This document shows positions 22,898 to 34,349 of a DNA stretch of 64,000 nt, one piece after another. Position numbers and translations under genes: made by a program. The DNA is from Lepturacanthus savala (lineage: Eukaryota; Chordata; Actinopteri; Scombriformes; Trichiuridae): positions 27,784,988 to 27,848,987 of the forward strand of contig CM060465.1 in assembly GCA_030544235.1 (NCBI GenBank), given 5' to 3'. The notes beneath the pieces are model-generated. The model was not told where the DNA came from and did no database searches. It saw only the letters and a list, made by a program, of their open reading frames with translations. Position 1 is the first letter of the stretch; each line of letters begins with the position of its first letter.

Positions 22898-23960
22898 GGA
22901 AAATCATTTTAAACTCTGCATGGCTAATTCATACACCTTCCTAATAAATGCCTGACACTAAAATTGAAAAATGAAATGCTTGAACACGATAGTGGTTCGC
23001 TTGTGAGACAATACAGTGACATTCCTGCACAGAGATTATTTCAGTCAAGACGACGAGAAGAAAAATCTCCTTTGAAGAGCCCCCCCCCTTCGCTTCTAAC
23101 GGCCTGCAGCCATCCGCTGGGTCCAGTCGGAGCAGGAAACTGGCTGTATCTGTGCATCAGCCTCCCCGGGAGGAGCCATCCCACCGTCTCTGCTGCATGT
23201 CACTCCGCTTCAATTAAATCTGGACCGCGAGGCCTCTCCGAAGAGACGGGGAGACGGGAGAAGCGGCTCGAGTAGGAGAGGGAGAGGTGAGGGGATGGAT
23301 GGATGAAGGTGAGAGCAGGAGAGATCACAGGTGGAAGTGTGGGAGGATGAAAAAGAGAGAGAGAGAGAGGAGGAGGAAAGGAGGGAAGGTATAGGACGGA
23401 GTGAGAGAAGGTGTGAGGAGACAGCGGGTGTGAATTCATCAGGGAGTTCAGAGAGAGAAAGACTCCGTTCTTAGTTTTGAACGCACGCTGATGTCTCAGT
23501 GTGCCGTCAGATAGGTCCTTCTCTGTCGGGGTAGAAAAAAAAAACAAAAAAAAAATGGCCAGCTGCTGGGAGGGGGAGGGACAGGATGGAGGGAGGGAGA
23601 GGATGAATGGAAGGATGGAGGGATGGGGCGGTGGACGCTGGAGGCGGAGCTGGCACTCATCCTTTCCTGGCCTTCTTTTTTTTTCCTCTCTCCCCCTCTC
23701 TCTCCTTTTAAACCCGGAGTCCTTCTCTCTCTCTCTCTCTCTCTCTCTCGTCCTGCTCCTCAGTAATAAGCGACGCGCTGATCCAAAAACGCGCTTCTTT
23801 GTGTTTCGGGGGGGACTCAGCCGGACGGAGCGCTGCGGGAGGAGAGGAAGACGTTCCGGAGTCGCCAAACCCCCAATCCGCCCGACAGTCTCACCAGCTG
23901 TCACTTTCTCCCCCTCTCTTCACATACATAACTCAACACGTGAGGGTTAATGAGAATCAG
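22898..23960. promoter_or_regulatory. GC-rich block with purine/pyrimidine tracts
   Basis: The stretch 23080-23960 is distinctly GC- and CpG-richer than its flanks. It has a long GA-rich tract on + (about 23265-23470), (CT)n at 23723-23749, and CpG-dense sequence at 23765-23890 (GACGCGCTGATC, AACGCGCTTC, CGGACGGAGCGCTGCGG). Such composition fits a promoter, 5' untranslated exon or enhancer, but I see no convincing coding exon. The long minus-strand frame of about 234 residues is low-complexity (RE, S/L/P-rich) and I reject it as a gene. Confidence 0.3.
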
Positions 23961-24183
23961 CACATAGCTGAGTTAGTCACTGTCATGGATGTATTCTAAA
24001 AACTGGATAACGGACTGGAAATCGGCCGCCATTCGTTTCAATGGAAGTTGCTTGTCTGGTGCATATGCTGAAAAAGTGCCGAGTTTATTTCTGCACTATA
24101 CGACCCATAGAGTCATATACTAGGTAGAGTACCTCCCATGATGCCCTGGGGCCTCCCATCATGCCCCAGGGCAATGTGAATAT

Positions 24184-24430
24184 ATACAAAAATTTGGGGT
24201 CACTTAGTAATTTCTGTTTTGTTTCAATGAAGATAACTTTAAACTAATCAGAAATACACTCTATACATTGATAATGTGGTAAATGACTATTCTAGCTGCA
24301 AATGTCTTGTGGTTTTTGGTGCAATATCTACATAGGTGTATAGAGGCCCATTTCCAGCAACTATCAGTCCAGTGTTCTAATGGTAAAATGTGTTTGCTCA
24401 TTGTGTCAGAAGGCTCATTTGAAGCATTTA
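24184..24430 (+). mobile_element. Tc1/mariner-like MITE, copy 3 (3' truncated)
   Basis: Left end AATTTGGGGTCACTTAGTAA, then the shared body to TGCTCATTGTGTCAGAAGGC. Similarity stops there and the right terminal repeat is missing. Confidence 0.75.
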
Positions 24431-24978
24431 ATTCATGTGCTGACCACATAAAAAAACGTACAAAGAAAAATGTCCTCGCTCCAGAGACAGAAAATGACTG
24501 TGCTGCGTCACAAGGCTGTGATGTCACTTTCCATAGCTTTTCTGGTTGTTTTTGACGAATGAATTCCACAACTTAAAAATCTGGAATACAAAGATTAGTA
24601 ATTAACAGGGTTATAGTTGGGGTGTTCTCTTTTACTATTGCTGGGTATGGGGAAAAATATTTCTTTGGGTCTCCATGGAAGTTTTGTTGCAGTACCACGA
24701 GTGGCCACTGGGAAAAAATCTGATGTGGCTGATAGGTGGTACCATATCCAGGTTTCATAATACATCCGCGGTCACTGTTCACTTTTAGTTCATTTGTAGC
24801 TGAGAATTTGAGGTGGATTATAGTGGGATATACAATATGTTGTGCAAGTTTCTATTAAAGCTGATGTTACAATTTATCAATGATTAATATCTTTATTAAA
24901 CTGGTACATGTTTTTAATAAATATTATTATTATTAATATTAAAAATTAAGAAATATTAGCTAGAATTTTGCAAATACA
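24431..24978. other. Unique sequence, nothing recognised
   Basis: Contains an ordinary AT-rich stretch; no gene supported. Confidence 0.4.
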
Positions 24979-25030
24979 GGGGTCAACATTCTTAATACAC
25001 AATATACTGACATACTGAGTTATAATTAGG

Positions 25031-25125
<95 letters not shown>

Positions 25126-25329
25126 CCTAATATGTTAATCCATGTTTCGTCACATTATTTACTACATATATCCATCCAATAATCCAAATCATAACCTATT
25201 ATTGATGGAGGATTCATATTGTGATTGACCATGACCTTAAAATTTTCATATTCATTACATGTCCTTTCACTTGAAAAAAAATACCAAGGTCATGACCTCA
25301 GTTCCCATGTATGGTCGCGATGGCCCTGC
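24979..25329 (-). mobile_element. hAT-like element, copy 2 (inverted, degraded)
   Basis: On the minus strand it starts CAGGGCCATCGCGACCAT and continues GAGGTCATGACCTTGGTATT. It then has GGATTATTGGATGGATATAT and a long TA tract, the same order as in the element at 18019. The far end is degraded: CAGGGGTCAACATT at 24979 matches the inner part of the other copy's terminal sequence (GGTCAACATT) after a deletion. I found no clean 8-bp duplication. Confidence 0.6.
25035..25123. repeat. (TA)n microsatellite, about 44 units
   Basis: Uninterrupted TA repeat at the same relative position as in the first hAT copy. Confidence 0.97.
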
Positions 25330-25954
25330 TTTTTACTCCTACTGTATGTAACAGATAAGACAGCGGCCTCTACTCAGTGATAGCAATGCAGTGTGTGCAT
25401 GTGTGTGTCTGCAGCACACACACACGCCACTGCTCCAGAATGGATGTAGGGGGAAAAAACACAGGTGCAAAGAAATACATCTGCATAACATCTGTGATGG
25501 AAACCTTTTGTTATTAATTTTGATACGATCAATATTTGCATTGCAAATTCATTTTTAGTTCCATACAAGCGACACTAGAAGAACAACTTGCTGTTCACCT
25601 GTCACTGATGTACTTGGATCCGGGAAGATAAACTGATGCATCCGTACAGTAGATGAATAGTTACACCCGTAATATATTGCAGCAACAAAGAGGGAAATAA
25701 TTACACATTAAATAAACTTCCCTAAGTCATAAAAATCGACACTTTGTGATTTAGTACCATATTAGGTTTATTAATGTTACCGAAAGATAATCATAATTCT
25801 GCTGGAAAGTTGTGTTGTCTTTATATTAATGTAGTTCATCTAGGGCCACAAACAAAATTCTACATTAGCATAAGGAAGATGTAGCTACACCTCTCTTCAA
25901 ATACTTAGCTAAGCTAACATAACTGGTAACCATAACTGGAATTCGTCTACACGA
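25330..25954. other. Unique sequence
   Basis: GT/CA-rich patch at about 25391-25425; no gene supported. Confidence 0.4.
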
Positions 25955-26396
25955 CTGTTCAAAAGTCTGGGGTCATCCAGACAATTTTGTGTTTTCCATG
26001 AAAAGTCACACTTTTATTTACCATCAATGACAAGGTTAAAAATAGCGATTTGTATTGGTAAGGTCAGTTTTCTAGCTTCTCTAACCAGCTAAACTGTTTT
26101 CAGCTGTGCTAACATGATTGTACCAGAGTTTTCTAATCATCCATTAGCCTTCTGATGCAATGAGCAAACACATTGTACCGTTAGAACACTGGAGTGATAG
26201 TTGCTGCAATATCTACATAGGTGTATAGAGGCCCATTGCCTCTATACACCTATGTAGATATTGCACCAAAGACCAGACAATAGCTGTTAGGATAGTCATT
26301 TACAATGGCAATAGCATAGCAATGTATAGAGTGCATTTACAGTCTCTTTAAAAAATAAGGAACTTTCTAACAGACCCCAAACTTTTGAATAGTAGT
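25955..26396 (-). mobile_element. Tc1/mariner-like MITE, copy 4, with internal inverted duplication
   Basis: Inverted relative to the other copies: starts CTGTTCAAAAGTCTGGGGTC and ends CCCCAAACTTTTGAATAGTA, so both termini remain. Inside, part of the body is duplicated in inverse, forming a perfect hairpin at 26206-26264. Confidence 0.8.
26206..26264. repeat. Perfect hairpin, 27-bp arms, 5-nt loop
   Basis: The arm 26206-26232 (GCAATATCTACATAGGTGTA...) is exactly complementary to 26238-26264; the loop is CCATT. In other copies of this MITE the sequence occurs once, so the left arm is an inverted partial duplication. Confidence 0.95.
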
Positions 26397-27109
26397 TAAT
26401 AGAACAAAATGATGGACATAAGTTGTGACATAATCCTTAGCAGAAATACCCAACCTACATTCATCATTAAGACACAACTTCCCTGAAACAGAAGAACAGA
26501 ACCACAGCTCCTCAGCTTTGTTGTACAAACTTTTCAGCCTGCAGGGAACACCATTCCTTCCAAAGGACCATGAACACTGTTGCCATAGTAACACATATAA
26601 CTCATATAAATCATGGATCTATAATAGTATGGTGTTAGAGCACTGGAAGCTGGACCACGTTTATTCCTATGAGAGTTGTTTAGTGGCGCATGAAGGCAAA
26701 ATGGACACTTCCCACATGCACAGTTTGCAAGTGTACAACGTCCATTTTGCCTTCATGCGCCACTGAGTAACTAGTGGTAAATACTGCATCATGTCACAGT
26801 GTATTGTAGTGCACCAACAGCCTAATCTCACACAATACGCGAAATGCCAACAACCCCCTTAACAACGGAAAGTCTATTAGGATCCTTTTTCATGGTAATC
26901 ACAAATGAGCTGGGGAAGTGATGCAGATCAAATGATGTCTACATAATGTGACAAATTTCCATATTAGGAGGAGGCAGGGTTGCTACCACATTGTTCCAAA
27001 GGATCATTATCAAACAGGAAGACAACTGCAAGCCTGGATCCATCCACAAGTTTTGTTTTTAACCTTATAGGTTGGGAATAAATACCAAATAACAACAGAG
27101 TTTCAATTA
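26397..27109. other. Unique sequence with RFX-type site and hairpin
   Basis: No gene supported. At 26579-26592 GTTGCCATAGTAAC is a good RFX X-box (palindromic GTTGCC-AT-AGTAAC). The hairpin at 26682-26764 is listed separately. Confidence 0.4.
26682..26764. repeat. Hairpin with 25-bp perfect arms
   Basis: The arm 26682-26706 (AGTGGCGCATGAAGGCAAAA...) is the exact complement of 26740-26764. A further ACACTT/AAGTGT pairing lies in the 33-base loop, and weaker complementarity extends outward (GTTGTTTAGTGGCG versus CGCCACTGAGTAAC). It may be the ends of a very short foldback element or a small hairpin RNA gene. Confidence 0.9.
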
Positions 27110-27573
27110 ACTGCAGGGTCCCCTTTAAATGGTGGGTACAGCTGTATATTTTGATAAATTACTGTTGGGTCCATAAAAATAAATAAATAAATAAATAAAA
27201 ATAAAATGCTACAAGTTTTTATTCCCCTCTTTTCTGACTGCATTATTGTCATGCACCAATGATATTATAGAACAACCTCTTGGGTAATTTTGCTTAATTG
27301 TCAATTGCCATGTCTCCAGTGCTGGTGGAAAAATAAAAAATATGACACGAAATTTTAAACTTTTTTGGTAAAATATGCAGAGGAGAATTCGGGAGACGAT
27401 TAGAGAAGTGTAATCTTATTTAGAAAAATGTAAGTTACATGGTAGTCATACTGATTTCATTAAAGAATGACTGTATTTTTCCAGTTTAGCAAGGGTTAAT
27501 CATCATTATCATGTCTCAAATTGCCGCCTGGTCTCAAATAAAAGCCCTGGTGTAAATTTGGTAATTTACAGTA
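27110..27573 (+). mobile_element. TIR family (TACTGTAAATTAC), copy 3
   Basis: Partner of 19618-20060. The right end is GGTAATTTACAGTA, the inverse of the start of the fragment at 7989. It contains an (AATA)n patch at about 27177-27204 and no coding frame. Confidence 0.65.
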
Positions 27574-27779
27574 TTCTTAATATAGTACATGATTAGTTTT
27601 AGAAGCAGAAGGGGCAAAAACTGTATTTACTTTAATTGATGTAATTGACAACTGGTAAAAAATGCAAACAAGTCACCAATTCCCAGTTATTATTCCATTA
27701 TTGATTCAAATATGTCCTTCACAGTACATGTAAAAAATTTTTAAGTTTGTTGAACTTCAAATTAAAGGAACTGCGTAAT

Positions 27780-28533
27780 CACCAGTGCAAACCCTCCCAT
27801 GCATCAGACACATTAACAGAACCACAATAAAGCAAACTGAATCCTTGCACAAACAAGCGATAAAAACCCAAGACAAGACGCCAGAAGGATTCTGTCATTG
27901 CACTCTGCAAAACAAAGTACAACTGGGAAAATATGTGCCTCCTCCACCAACTTACATCACATTAAAAACAAGCTAGATCAACAACCAGAGGAGATTGTTT
28001 TATTGCTAGAAGACAAAGTATTTGGATTCGAAACTTTACTACAACACAATAGAAACTGTGTCAACCGCTGTTCATTTTCAACCACATTAAGAGCTTGGAT
28101 GTTAGCAGTCAAACTCCTAATGGAGTATAATGGGTTGTCATGCTATTTGTTGAATGTGCTGTTAAGTGAATTGTTTTGCTGCCTGTCGTGTCGTCTGTTG
28201 ATCAGTGTCGTGCTATGTGTCAAATGTGCCGTCGCATTAATTGTTTGTTCACACTGTATGTTGATTGTTGTCATACCATGTGATTTTTATTGATTGTTGT
28301 CTCTGTGCAGCACAGGCTGTGTTTGTATCTGCATATTTTTTTCCTGCTTATGTTCATTTGTATTTTCTGTGCTTTTTACTCTTAGCATTTGGGCTGCTCA
28401 TCTATTGCCTGCCCAGGGACTACAGATGACAATTAGCCTTCTGGCTAACTCTGGCATATTCTCCGAAATGTTATTAATATGCACTGTCCCTGTCAGATAA
28501 ATTATTGAAATTAAAAATGTAAATTAACATTAG

Positions 28534-28565
<32 letters not shown>
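27780..28565 (+). mobile_element. Poly(A)-tailed retroposon, 5' truncated
   Basis: Ends in an A run of 28 bases (28538-28565). Before it, TATGCACTGTCCCTGTCAGA followed by TAAATTATTG closely matches the 3' end at 48046-48070 (TATGCATTGTTCCTGTCAAA, then TAAATAAA), so this is a repeated 3' end. The stretch CTGCCCAGGGACTACAGATG at about 28410 resembles the 3' untranslated part of fish LINEs as I recall. No intact protein is visible and the 5' border is arbitrary. Confidence 0.5.
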
Positions 28566-28566
<1 letters not shown>

Positions 28567-28567
<1 letters not shown>

Positions 28568-28663
28568 ACCTGGGAAAGGTCCAGGAGGCTGCCTCAGTGG
28601 ATAATTTGACAAAGCTGAAACAGCTAAGAAAGACAATATCCATCAGCTTGACAAGGAAAACAG
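28567..28663 (+). CDS. Exon-like short frame ending at a splice donor (uncertain)
   Basis: One frame is open for 32 codons and reads DLGKVQEAASVDNLTKLKQL, then RKTISISLTRKT, a well-mixed, charged composition unlike the surrounding AT-rich noise. It is followed directly by CAG/GTAAGT (28661-28669), a near-ideal splice donor. I do not recognise the protein. The upstream side is the A run of a retroposon, so no polypyrimidine tract precedes an acceptor. If it is an exon, the retroposon has landed at or inside its 5' edge and the exon may be dead or use a distant acceptor. No partner exon is found in the window. It could be chance. Confidence 0.25.
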
Positions 28664-28766
28664 GTAAGTGTGGTGGTTGTAACTCTTCTCACATCCCAGA
28701 AAGTGTTGTCTTTGTTGGATTAAATGCTGCCCATGACCTTACTTGATTAGATTAGATAGATTAGAT

Positions 28767-29218
28767 CAGGGCTGGCCAATTACTTTTCCCAAGGGGCCAC
28801 ATGAGAAATTGTGACTGTTGTCGAGGGTTGAGCTAATAGGCTGAACTTAATTCTGCTCAATATTCATTTTATTACAGTAAATTATATGGTTATGAGCTGC
28901 CGCTAGTAAGAATACCTGCTACAATAAGGCTATGAAAATATGTGAAATGGCAGTAAAATATCACCAATTCATTTGATTTTTTAAAATATCTTTAGACCTT
29001 CGCAGAAATACATGCAATGCATGCAATACCAGCAATTGATTGGCGTTATACAAAAGCAATAATTATGTTTGATGTTTTGCAGTTCGGTTCATGTTTTTCT
29101 TACAGAGTGAGAGAAATCCAGTCAATCTAGGGATCGAAGTGCATTGAAGTCCGAGGTAGGTATGCAAAGGACAGCTGATAGGTTATCATCAGAGTGAGAG
29201 GATCAGTGTCTGGATTTA
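28767..29218 (-). mobile_element. hAT element end (terminal sequence and flank)
   Basis: CAGGGCTGGCCAATTACTTT followed by CCAAGGGGCCACATGAGAAA is a hAT-type terminus (CAGGG start, GGCCACA motif). A transposase relic of the same superfamily lies on the minus strand at 30705-30899, as expected if this is the 3' end of that element. It is preceded by GATTAGATTAGATAGATTAG, a simple-repeat tail. Confidence 0.5.
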
Positions 29219-29880
29219 TAATAATAATAAGGATAATAATACATTTTATTTGAAGGCGCCTTTCTGACACTCAAGGTCACCGTACACATCATATTAAAAA
29301 CAGCATAAAACATTTAAAACACATTTAAAAACAGTATCAATAAAATAAATAGGGAAAGACAGAAGAGTCGGAGAGATGGACGCTTTTGAACAGATGTGTT
29401 TTGAGTCTTGATTTGAAAAGGGTGACAGAGTCAGTGTTTCTGAGTCGGGGTGGTGGTGATTTCCAGACAGGTGCAGGAGGAAGAGGATCTGAGGGCGCGG
29501 GAGGGAATTGGAACGTGAACAATTTGTTGAACCTCGTCACACGTGTAGGCAGATTCAAGGAGAACTCTTCTGAGCATGCCTCCTCGTTTGTGCAAAGTTC
29601 TCCTCTTTGACAGAAGGGTAACAATCCAGGACTGATAGTGATTTAAAGTGACCCGCCAGTAGCGTCTCAGACTGCAGGTCAATGAGTTGAAGCTGAACAT
29701 CGCCGGGTGTATCATCCTCTCTGCAGGTAAAGAGAGGAGAGAGCATCTTTGTTTCATTCTCGACTGTTTTGAGGCCTTGAGGAGGTAAAACAGTGGAAGG
29801 TGGGGCTTCCTTCAATGTTGGCAACTGGGGGAGAAGGTTATTTTCCATCCGACTTGAAAGAAACTGCAACTTTCCCATGA
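29219..29880 (-). pseudogene. L2-like LINE, 3' end of reverse transcriptase gene
   Basis: On the minus strand a frame ends VWKSPPPRLRNTDSVTLFKS-RLKTHLF, the C-terminal WNxLP...FKxxLKTHLF signature of L2-like LINE proteins. The 3' part then has GAAAGGCGCCTTCAAATAAA and an ATTATTATT tail, as in this clade. Preceding sequence (CNEEACSEEF, LLNLSTR-like stretches) is degraded with frameshifts. Only the last part of the gene is present. Lying between the hAT terminus and the hAT transposase relic, it probably inserted into the hAT element. Confidence 0.75.
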
Positions 29881-30704
29881 AAAGCCTTCACTAAGCCGTA
29901 CAATACATGTACAAAAAGATCAATAACACAATTAGTTCTTAGCACTGACCTACACAACACCTGCATATAAATTCAATGACAATTTCTGGTCAGAGTTCAC
30001 TTCAGGCATTTTATTCTGCATTTGCTTCAGAAGTTCAGTGTTTTTACCCATGTATATGAAAAAACATCAGTTGTAACACCTGCTGGTCTGTTTTTATTTA
30101 TGTATTTTCTTCTGCTAACAAATCACTCCCTATTGTCTTCCCGTTCACTGACCCCATCTTGAAGTCCTTTAGTTAGCCCACATACAGAGATGAGTGGTAC
30201 AGTGAATTACAGTGATGATATCATGGGGGTTGTGTGCTGAGAATTCTGATTGGTGTTAGAACCAACCAGACTATCTCTTTAAACCGTCATAACGCGGATG
30301 ACGAAATTCCAGTTTACCTTTGAATAACTTTTGATCAATAAACTGTAGCTCCTTCAGTGTTGTTTAGCCTGAAAGCTAACAGTTGTGCCATTCCAATGCT
30401 GAGGTCGGTGCGATCGTAGCCCATGCAGAAGGTTTTCTAACCACCTTGAAACTCATCTCTCTTTCTAAGGGGCTTTGTAAAATAAATCCAAGGATAGATA
30501 CAATATTGACCATTTTATTGTCCATATTTTATCAATTATCAAACATATATTGCAGCTAGCATTGACGCTAATGGCCATATTGATTTTGCCAGAATCTTTT
30601 GACCAATCAGGAGCCGATCCAGCCAGAAAAACCCTTCTTCTCATCTTATTTTACCGACCCCTGATTACTTGGCGGTTATTTGAAAGAGGGCTCTGGGTCA
30701 TCCA
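29881..30704. other. Probable interior of the degraded hAT element or unique sequence
   Basis: No domain is recognisable on either strand. By position it may be decayed hAT interior on the minus strand, but that is inference only. Confidence 0.3.
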
Positions 30705-30899
30705 TCATGTTAGACAATGATATCTTCCACTGGAACAACCTGAAAGAGGAGTAGCCAGACTATCATTCTCATCCAAATCCACGGAGAAAAGGTCTAAATA
30801 GTCTACTTTGTTTTGCAGACGAAGCTCCAGATTTCCTGCGACATCCTCGAGCATTCTCATTAATGTTCGTCTAGAGACGGGCACATTCTCGAACGCCAC
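30705..30899 (-). pseudogene. hAT transposase relic (GTF2IRD2/ZBED-like region)
   Basis: The frame reads NVPVSRRTLMRMLEDVAGNL, then ELRLQNKVDYLDLFSVDLDE. This resembles the conserved stretch of hAT transposases where 'SRRT' precedes a helix and a 'FSLALDEST'-type motif carries the first catalytic aspartate of the RNase H-like fold; here VDLDEND keeps the aspartate but not the rest. The surrounding sequence is not open, and neither the BED zinc finger nor the C-terminal dimerisation region is seen. It is a fossil fragment. The match is from memory of the family, not from a search. Confidence 0.5.
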
Positions 30900-31399
30900 T
30901 TTAGCACTGCAGAGTCCACTAATCGCTCTTTGATAAACTCTCCATCAGAAAAAAAAAAAGGCTGACTGTTTTTTGCGGTGTTGTGGGATATCACCTAATA
31001 GATTTTGAGTGCTCCCTCTCTGGATGTGTGAAGTGGGAGTAAATCTATGGAACAACTGAACAAATGAAGCCAATGCAGAATATTAAGGAAGTTTAAACAA
31101 ATCTATAAAAACAACACAGGTGGGTAGAACAGGTGTGTTTGTTTTGCAATCAACATTTTTATTTTCAAAAACAGGGAACAAAGACAAGGAATTCTGATTG
31201 AGAAATAAAAAAAATACATGAAAAAATAACATCTTATAGAAGGAGCTTTTATGCATAATGAGCAGGAATCAAGCATTATTTACCAAGTAACCAAGTAATT
31301 AATCATCCACAAGCCTTGAATGAGCCTTATTGAGTCTTGCAGTTGTATATGCTAGATTGACAATATCGATGAGGCTATGTATCCAGGCGAATTTCATAC
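30900..31399. other. AT-rich sequence, probably retroposon 3' flank
   Basis: No gene. TTTTTATTTTCAAAAACAGG near 31155 looks like the complement of a retroposon or mRNA 3' end, which fits the minus-strand LINE relic that follows. Confidence 0.35.
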
Positions 31400-31630
31400 A
31401 CATACAATCAAATCAGTCTTTTCCTTGCAGTGTTAAACCCAGCAATCATAGTTTTATAGCGAATTTTCTTTAAAGTGGTATCAGAATTGTCATTAAGGGG
31501 ACAGAAAGCAGGGCTAAGTGCATAAATAGCATGCAGCAAGTCAGATAGAACAGAGTTTCCATGACACCAAAAAATGTGAAACAAATGGGCAGTCCCAAAA
31601 CATTTGCATAAATGTTTCATAAATGTGACA
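31400..31630 (-). pseudogene. Possible L1/Tx1-like LINE ORF2 C-terminal relic
   Basis: Minus-strand translation across a frameshift gives FWDCPFVSHFLVSW, resembling the HxFWxCP...FW pattern near the C-terminus of L1-type ORF2 proteins. It is followed by KIRYKTMIAGFNTARKRLI, like the family's closing helix. Without upstream domains this is a weak call. Confidence 0.35.
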
Positions 31631-33194
31631 CAATGTTACAAAAATGACATGTATTTTTACCTGGAGTCTTTTATAGGGTGCAGAACAGTTGTCTTTTGTT
31701 GTCTTTGACTTGTATTCTTTACTTTACCCTTTTTTTTTTGAAGATTAAAGGTCTATAACATTTAACATGTTTGAAATAACGAATCTATCCAGTCTAATCT
31801 AATGGAATCTGAGTAGGAGGAGAGTAAAGGACCATCATCATCAGCTACTACACCCCACAGCCAGCAGCATGGGAGCAGGAAGAGGACGCGGCACAGTCAG
31901 GGCGATTTCCTTGAATCCTGCCCAGGGAGGAAGAAGGCTAGTTAGATTGGAAAGACAACATTACTCACCATCTCCTTAGTCTGACACCTCACTTTAGGCG
32001 GACGCACCCTGAGAAGCCGTCATGGGTTTATGTCAACATTAACGAGCTCAAGCTCGAGGTAGAATTCCCTTCATATATGTCTCATTAGCCTAATTATTCA
32101 TCGCTACTCCCAGCTACTCCTACCTACACAACTTTGTACACTTTACCCCAAGTTTCAAATGTTTGCGATATGAATTACCTTGCTGAATTTATTCTTTTAA
32201 TGATTTTAATCACCTGTTGTCTTTTGCTCATTATTGTTATTTTACATGAGTTTGTTATAAGAACAAGATTCACATGGAACCTACATTGGTACTAGCAGAA
32301 ACTGGCAAAATTTAGAGTTTAATCATGAAAATTAGCTGTTTTTTCTTAGTCTGGCTAACTCCCTCATATCAATGTAGATTGAGATTCGGTCTGGGAACCA
32401 TCTGTTCATTTGTTTGTTTTAGAGGCTTGGTTTATGAAAGCCCAGAGCCGTTTATTGGGTAGTACGAATGTCTATCAAATGCGACTCTACATAGCTCATA
32501 GCCAGTCATATCAAACATACCCAATGACTTCTATAGAGCCCTTCTTGGAATGATTAATGAATTAATGAAATAGTTTACCGCTAAAGGTTCCTCATTTTTA
32601 AATATTGATTTGTTGTCTAAATTACTTAGAACACTTTCTGAGGCTGCATCAAAAGGTAAATTACCGGTTGCTGCGATGTCGGATCCACAGTTATCAACAA
32701 AGTCACTTCTGTTTTTCATCATCATCTTGCTGCATCCTCCCCTGTTCTGTGATTGGATCACTAGATGAGGGGAAAATTGGGTTCTTGGTGTCGAGACTAA
32801 ATTGCAGGAAGAATTGAACTTGTGTGTAAGGAAAGTTGGGTAGACCCAGGCTACCTTTTTTTCTACCAAATTTGCCACTTTATAAACTCAGAGAATTACA
32901 GTTTTTTTCTCACAAACTTATGGTTGTTCCAGACCAATGCAGTCTATTCCACACATGCAGGAAATTTAGTATTAGGGCTAGGTGTTTCTGACAGACCAGT
33001 GCATGAAATAGTGCCAGAACCTAAAATCTGCACTCAACTAAACATCCTTTTCTTACCTTCTCCATCTCACGTGAACACCTTGAATAGATTTCAAGGTTTC
33101 AAAAGATTCATGTTGTGCTGCAAAGATTTGCAGACACCTGCCACGCTGGAAATGTCAAGAATGAACAAATCTGAGAGGTGATGCATGAATTCTG

Positions 33195-33195
<1 letters not shown>
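31631..33195. other. Unique sequence, nothing assigned
   Basis: The minus-strand frame at 32531-32878 (115 residues, containing SDFVDNCGSDIAATGNLPFD) and the plus-strand frame 32822-33181 are unrecognised. They overlap partly and lack splice or family evidence. Confidence 0.4.

Positions 33196-33243
<48 letters not shown>
33196..33243. repeat. (CAG)n trinucleotide repeat, about 15 units
   Basis: Pure CAG repeat on + in non-coding sequence; (CTG)n on the minus strand. Frames through it give polyglutamine/polyserine or polyleucine and I do not consider them genes. Confidence 0.95.
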
Positions 33244-33744
<501 letters not shown>

Positions 33745-34349
33745 TTCATAAAACTGTCTCACTCACGGCCACCTCCCGTCTCCCTCACCCGGGCAAAATC
33801 TCGCAACAGTCTTTCCGCATCACACTCACTCATTTCCAATTACCAGGCAGGTAGCTGCCGTTCCAAGACAATAGCTCACCAAACTGGATTACCTGTTCCC
33901 ATGGAGCCGCTGGGACAACAGATGAAGTCTGAGGTATTGAACGTAGCGAGAGTGCGTCGGCTCGTGTTGCTTAGAGACTGTCTCATTTATCAAGATGGTT
34001 ACCTACATGCACACTTTTTTAATAACATGCAATTTGAATCATTTTGGTGCAGAGTTGTATCGCGGGCAGCTCCGGTTTATTAAAGGGGTGCATTAGCAAG
34101 ACGGGGAATGCAAAAAAAAAAAAAAAAGAGTATAAACTGGATTAAGACGCATTGAGAGTGTGATGTGCCCGTTCTGCTGGTGGTATGTTGCAAATAATGA
34201 GCAAAAGGACACATTTGTGCAGAAAACATTTGACGGGGGCCTAAGCAGCCTCACCTCGCTGACTAATTAGTTTAAATATCACATGATTGCTTGTGTTTCC
34301 TTGTGGGAAAAAGCATCTTATTTTCTTTTCCAGTCGATTGCTTATTTCA
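33745..34349. other. Unique sequence
   Basis: Contains an A run at about 34111-34126 and GC-richer sequence at 33880-33970. No gene. Confidence 0.4.

Noticed and set aside
23200..23904. 234-residue minus-strand frame
   Set aside because: Low-complexity S/L/P and R/E stretches mirror purine/pyrimidine tracts; no domain, no homology recognised, no splice evidence.
24283..24555. 90-residue frame near 24.3 kb
   Set aside because: Half of it is MITE sequence shared with five non-coding copies.
32531..32878. 115-residue minus-strand frame
   Set aside because: Stop-poor and with mixed composition, but no domain, splice signal or repeat partner was recognised; left as unassigned sequence.
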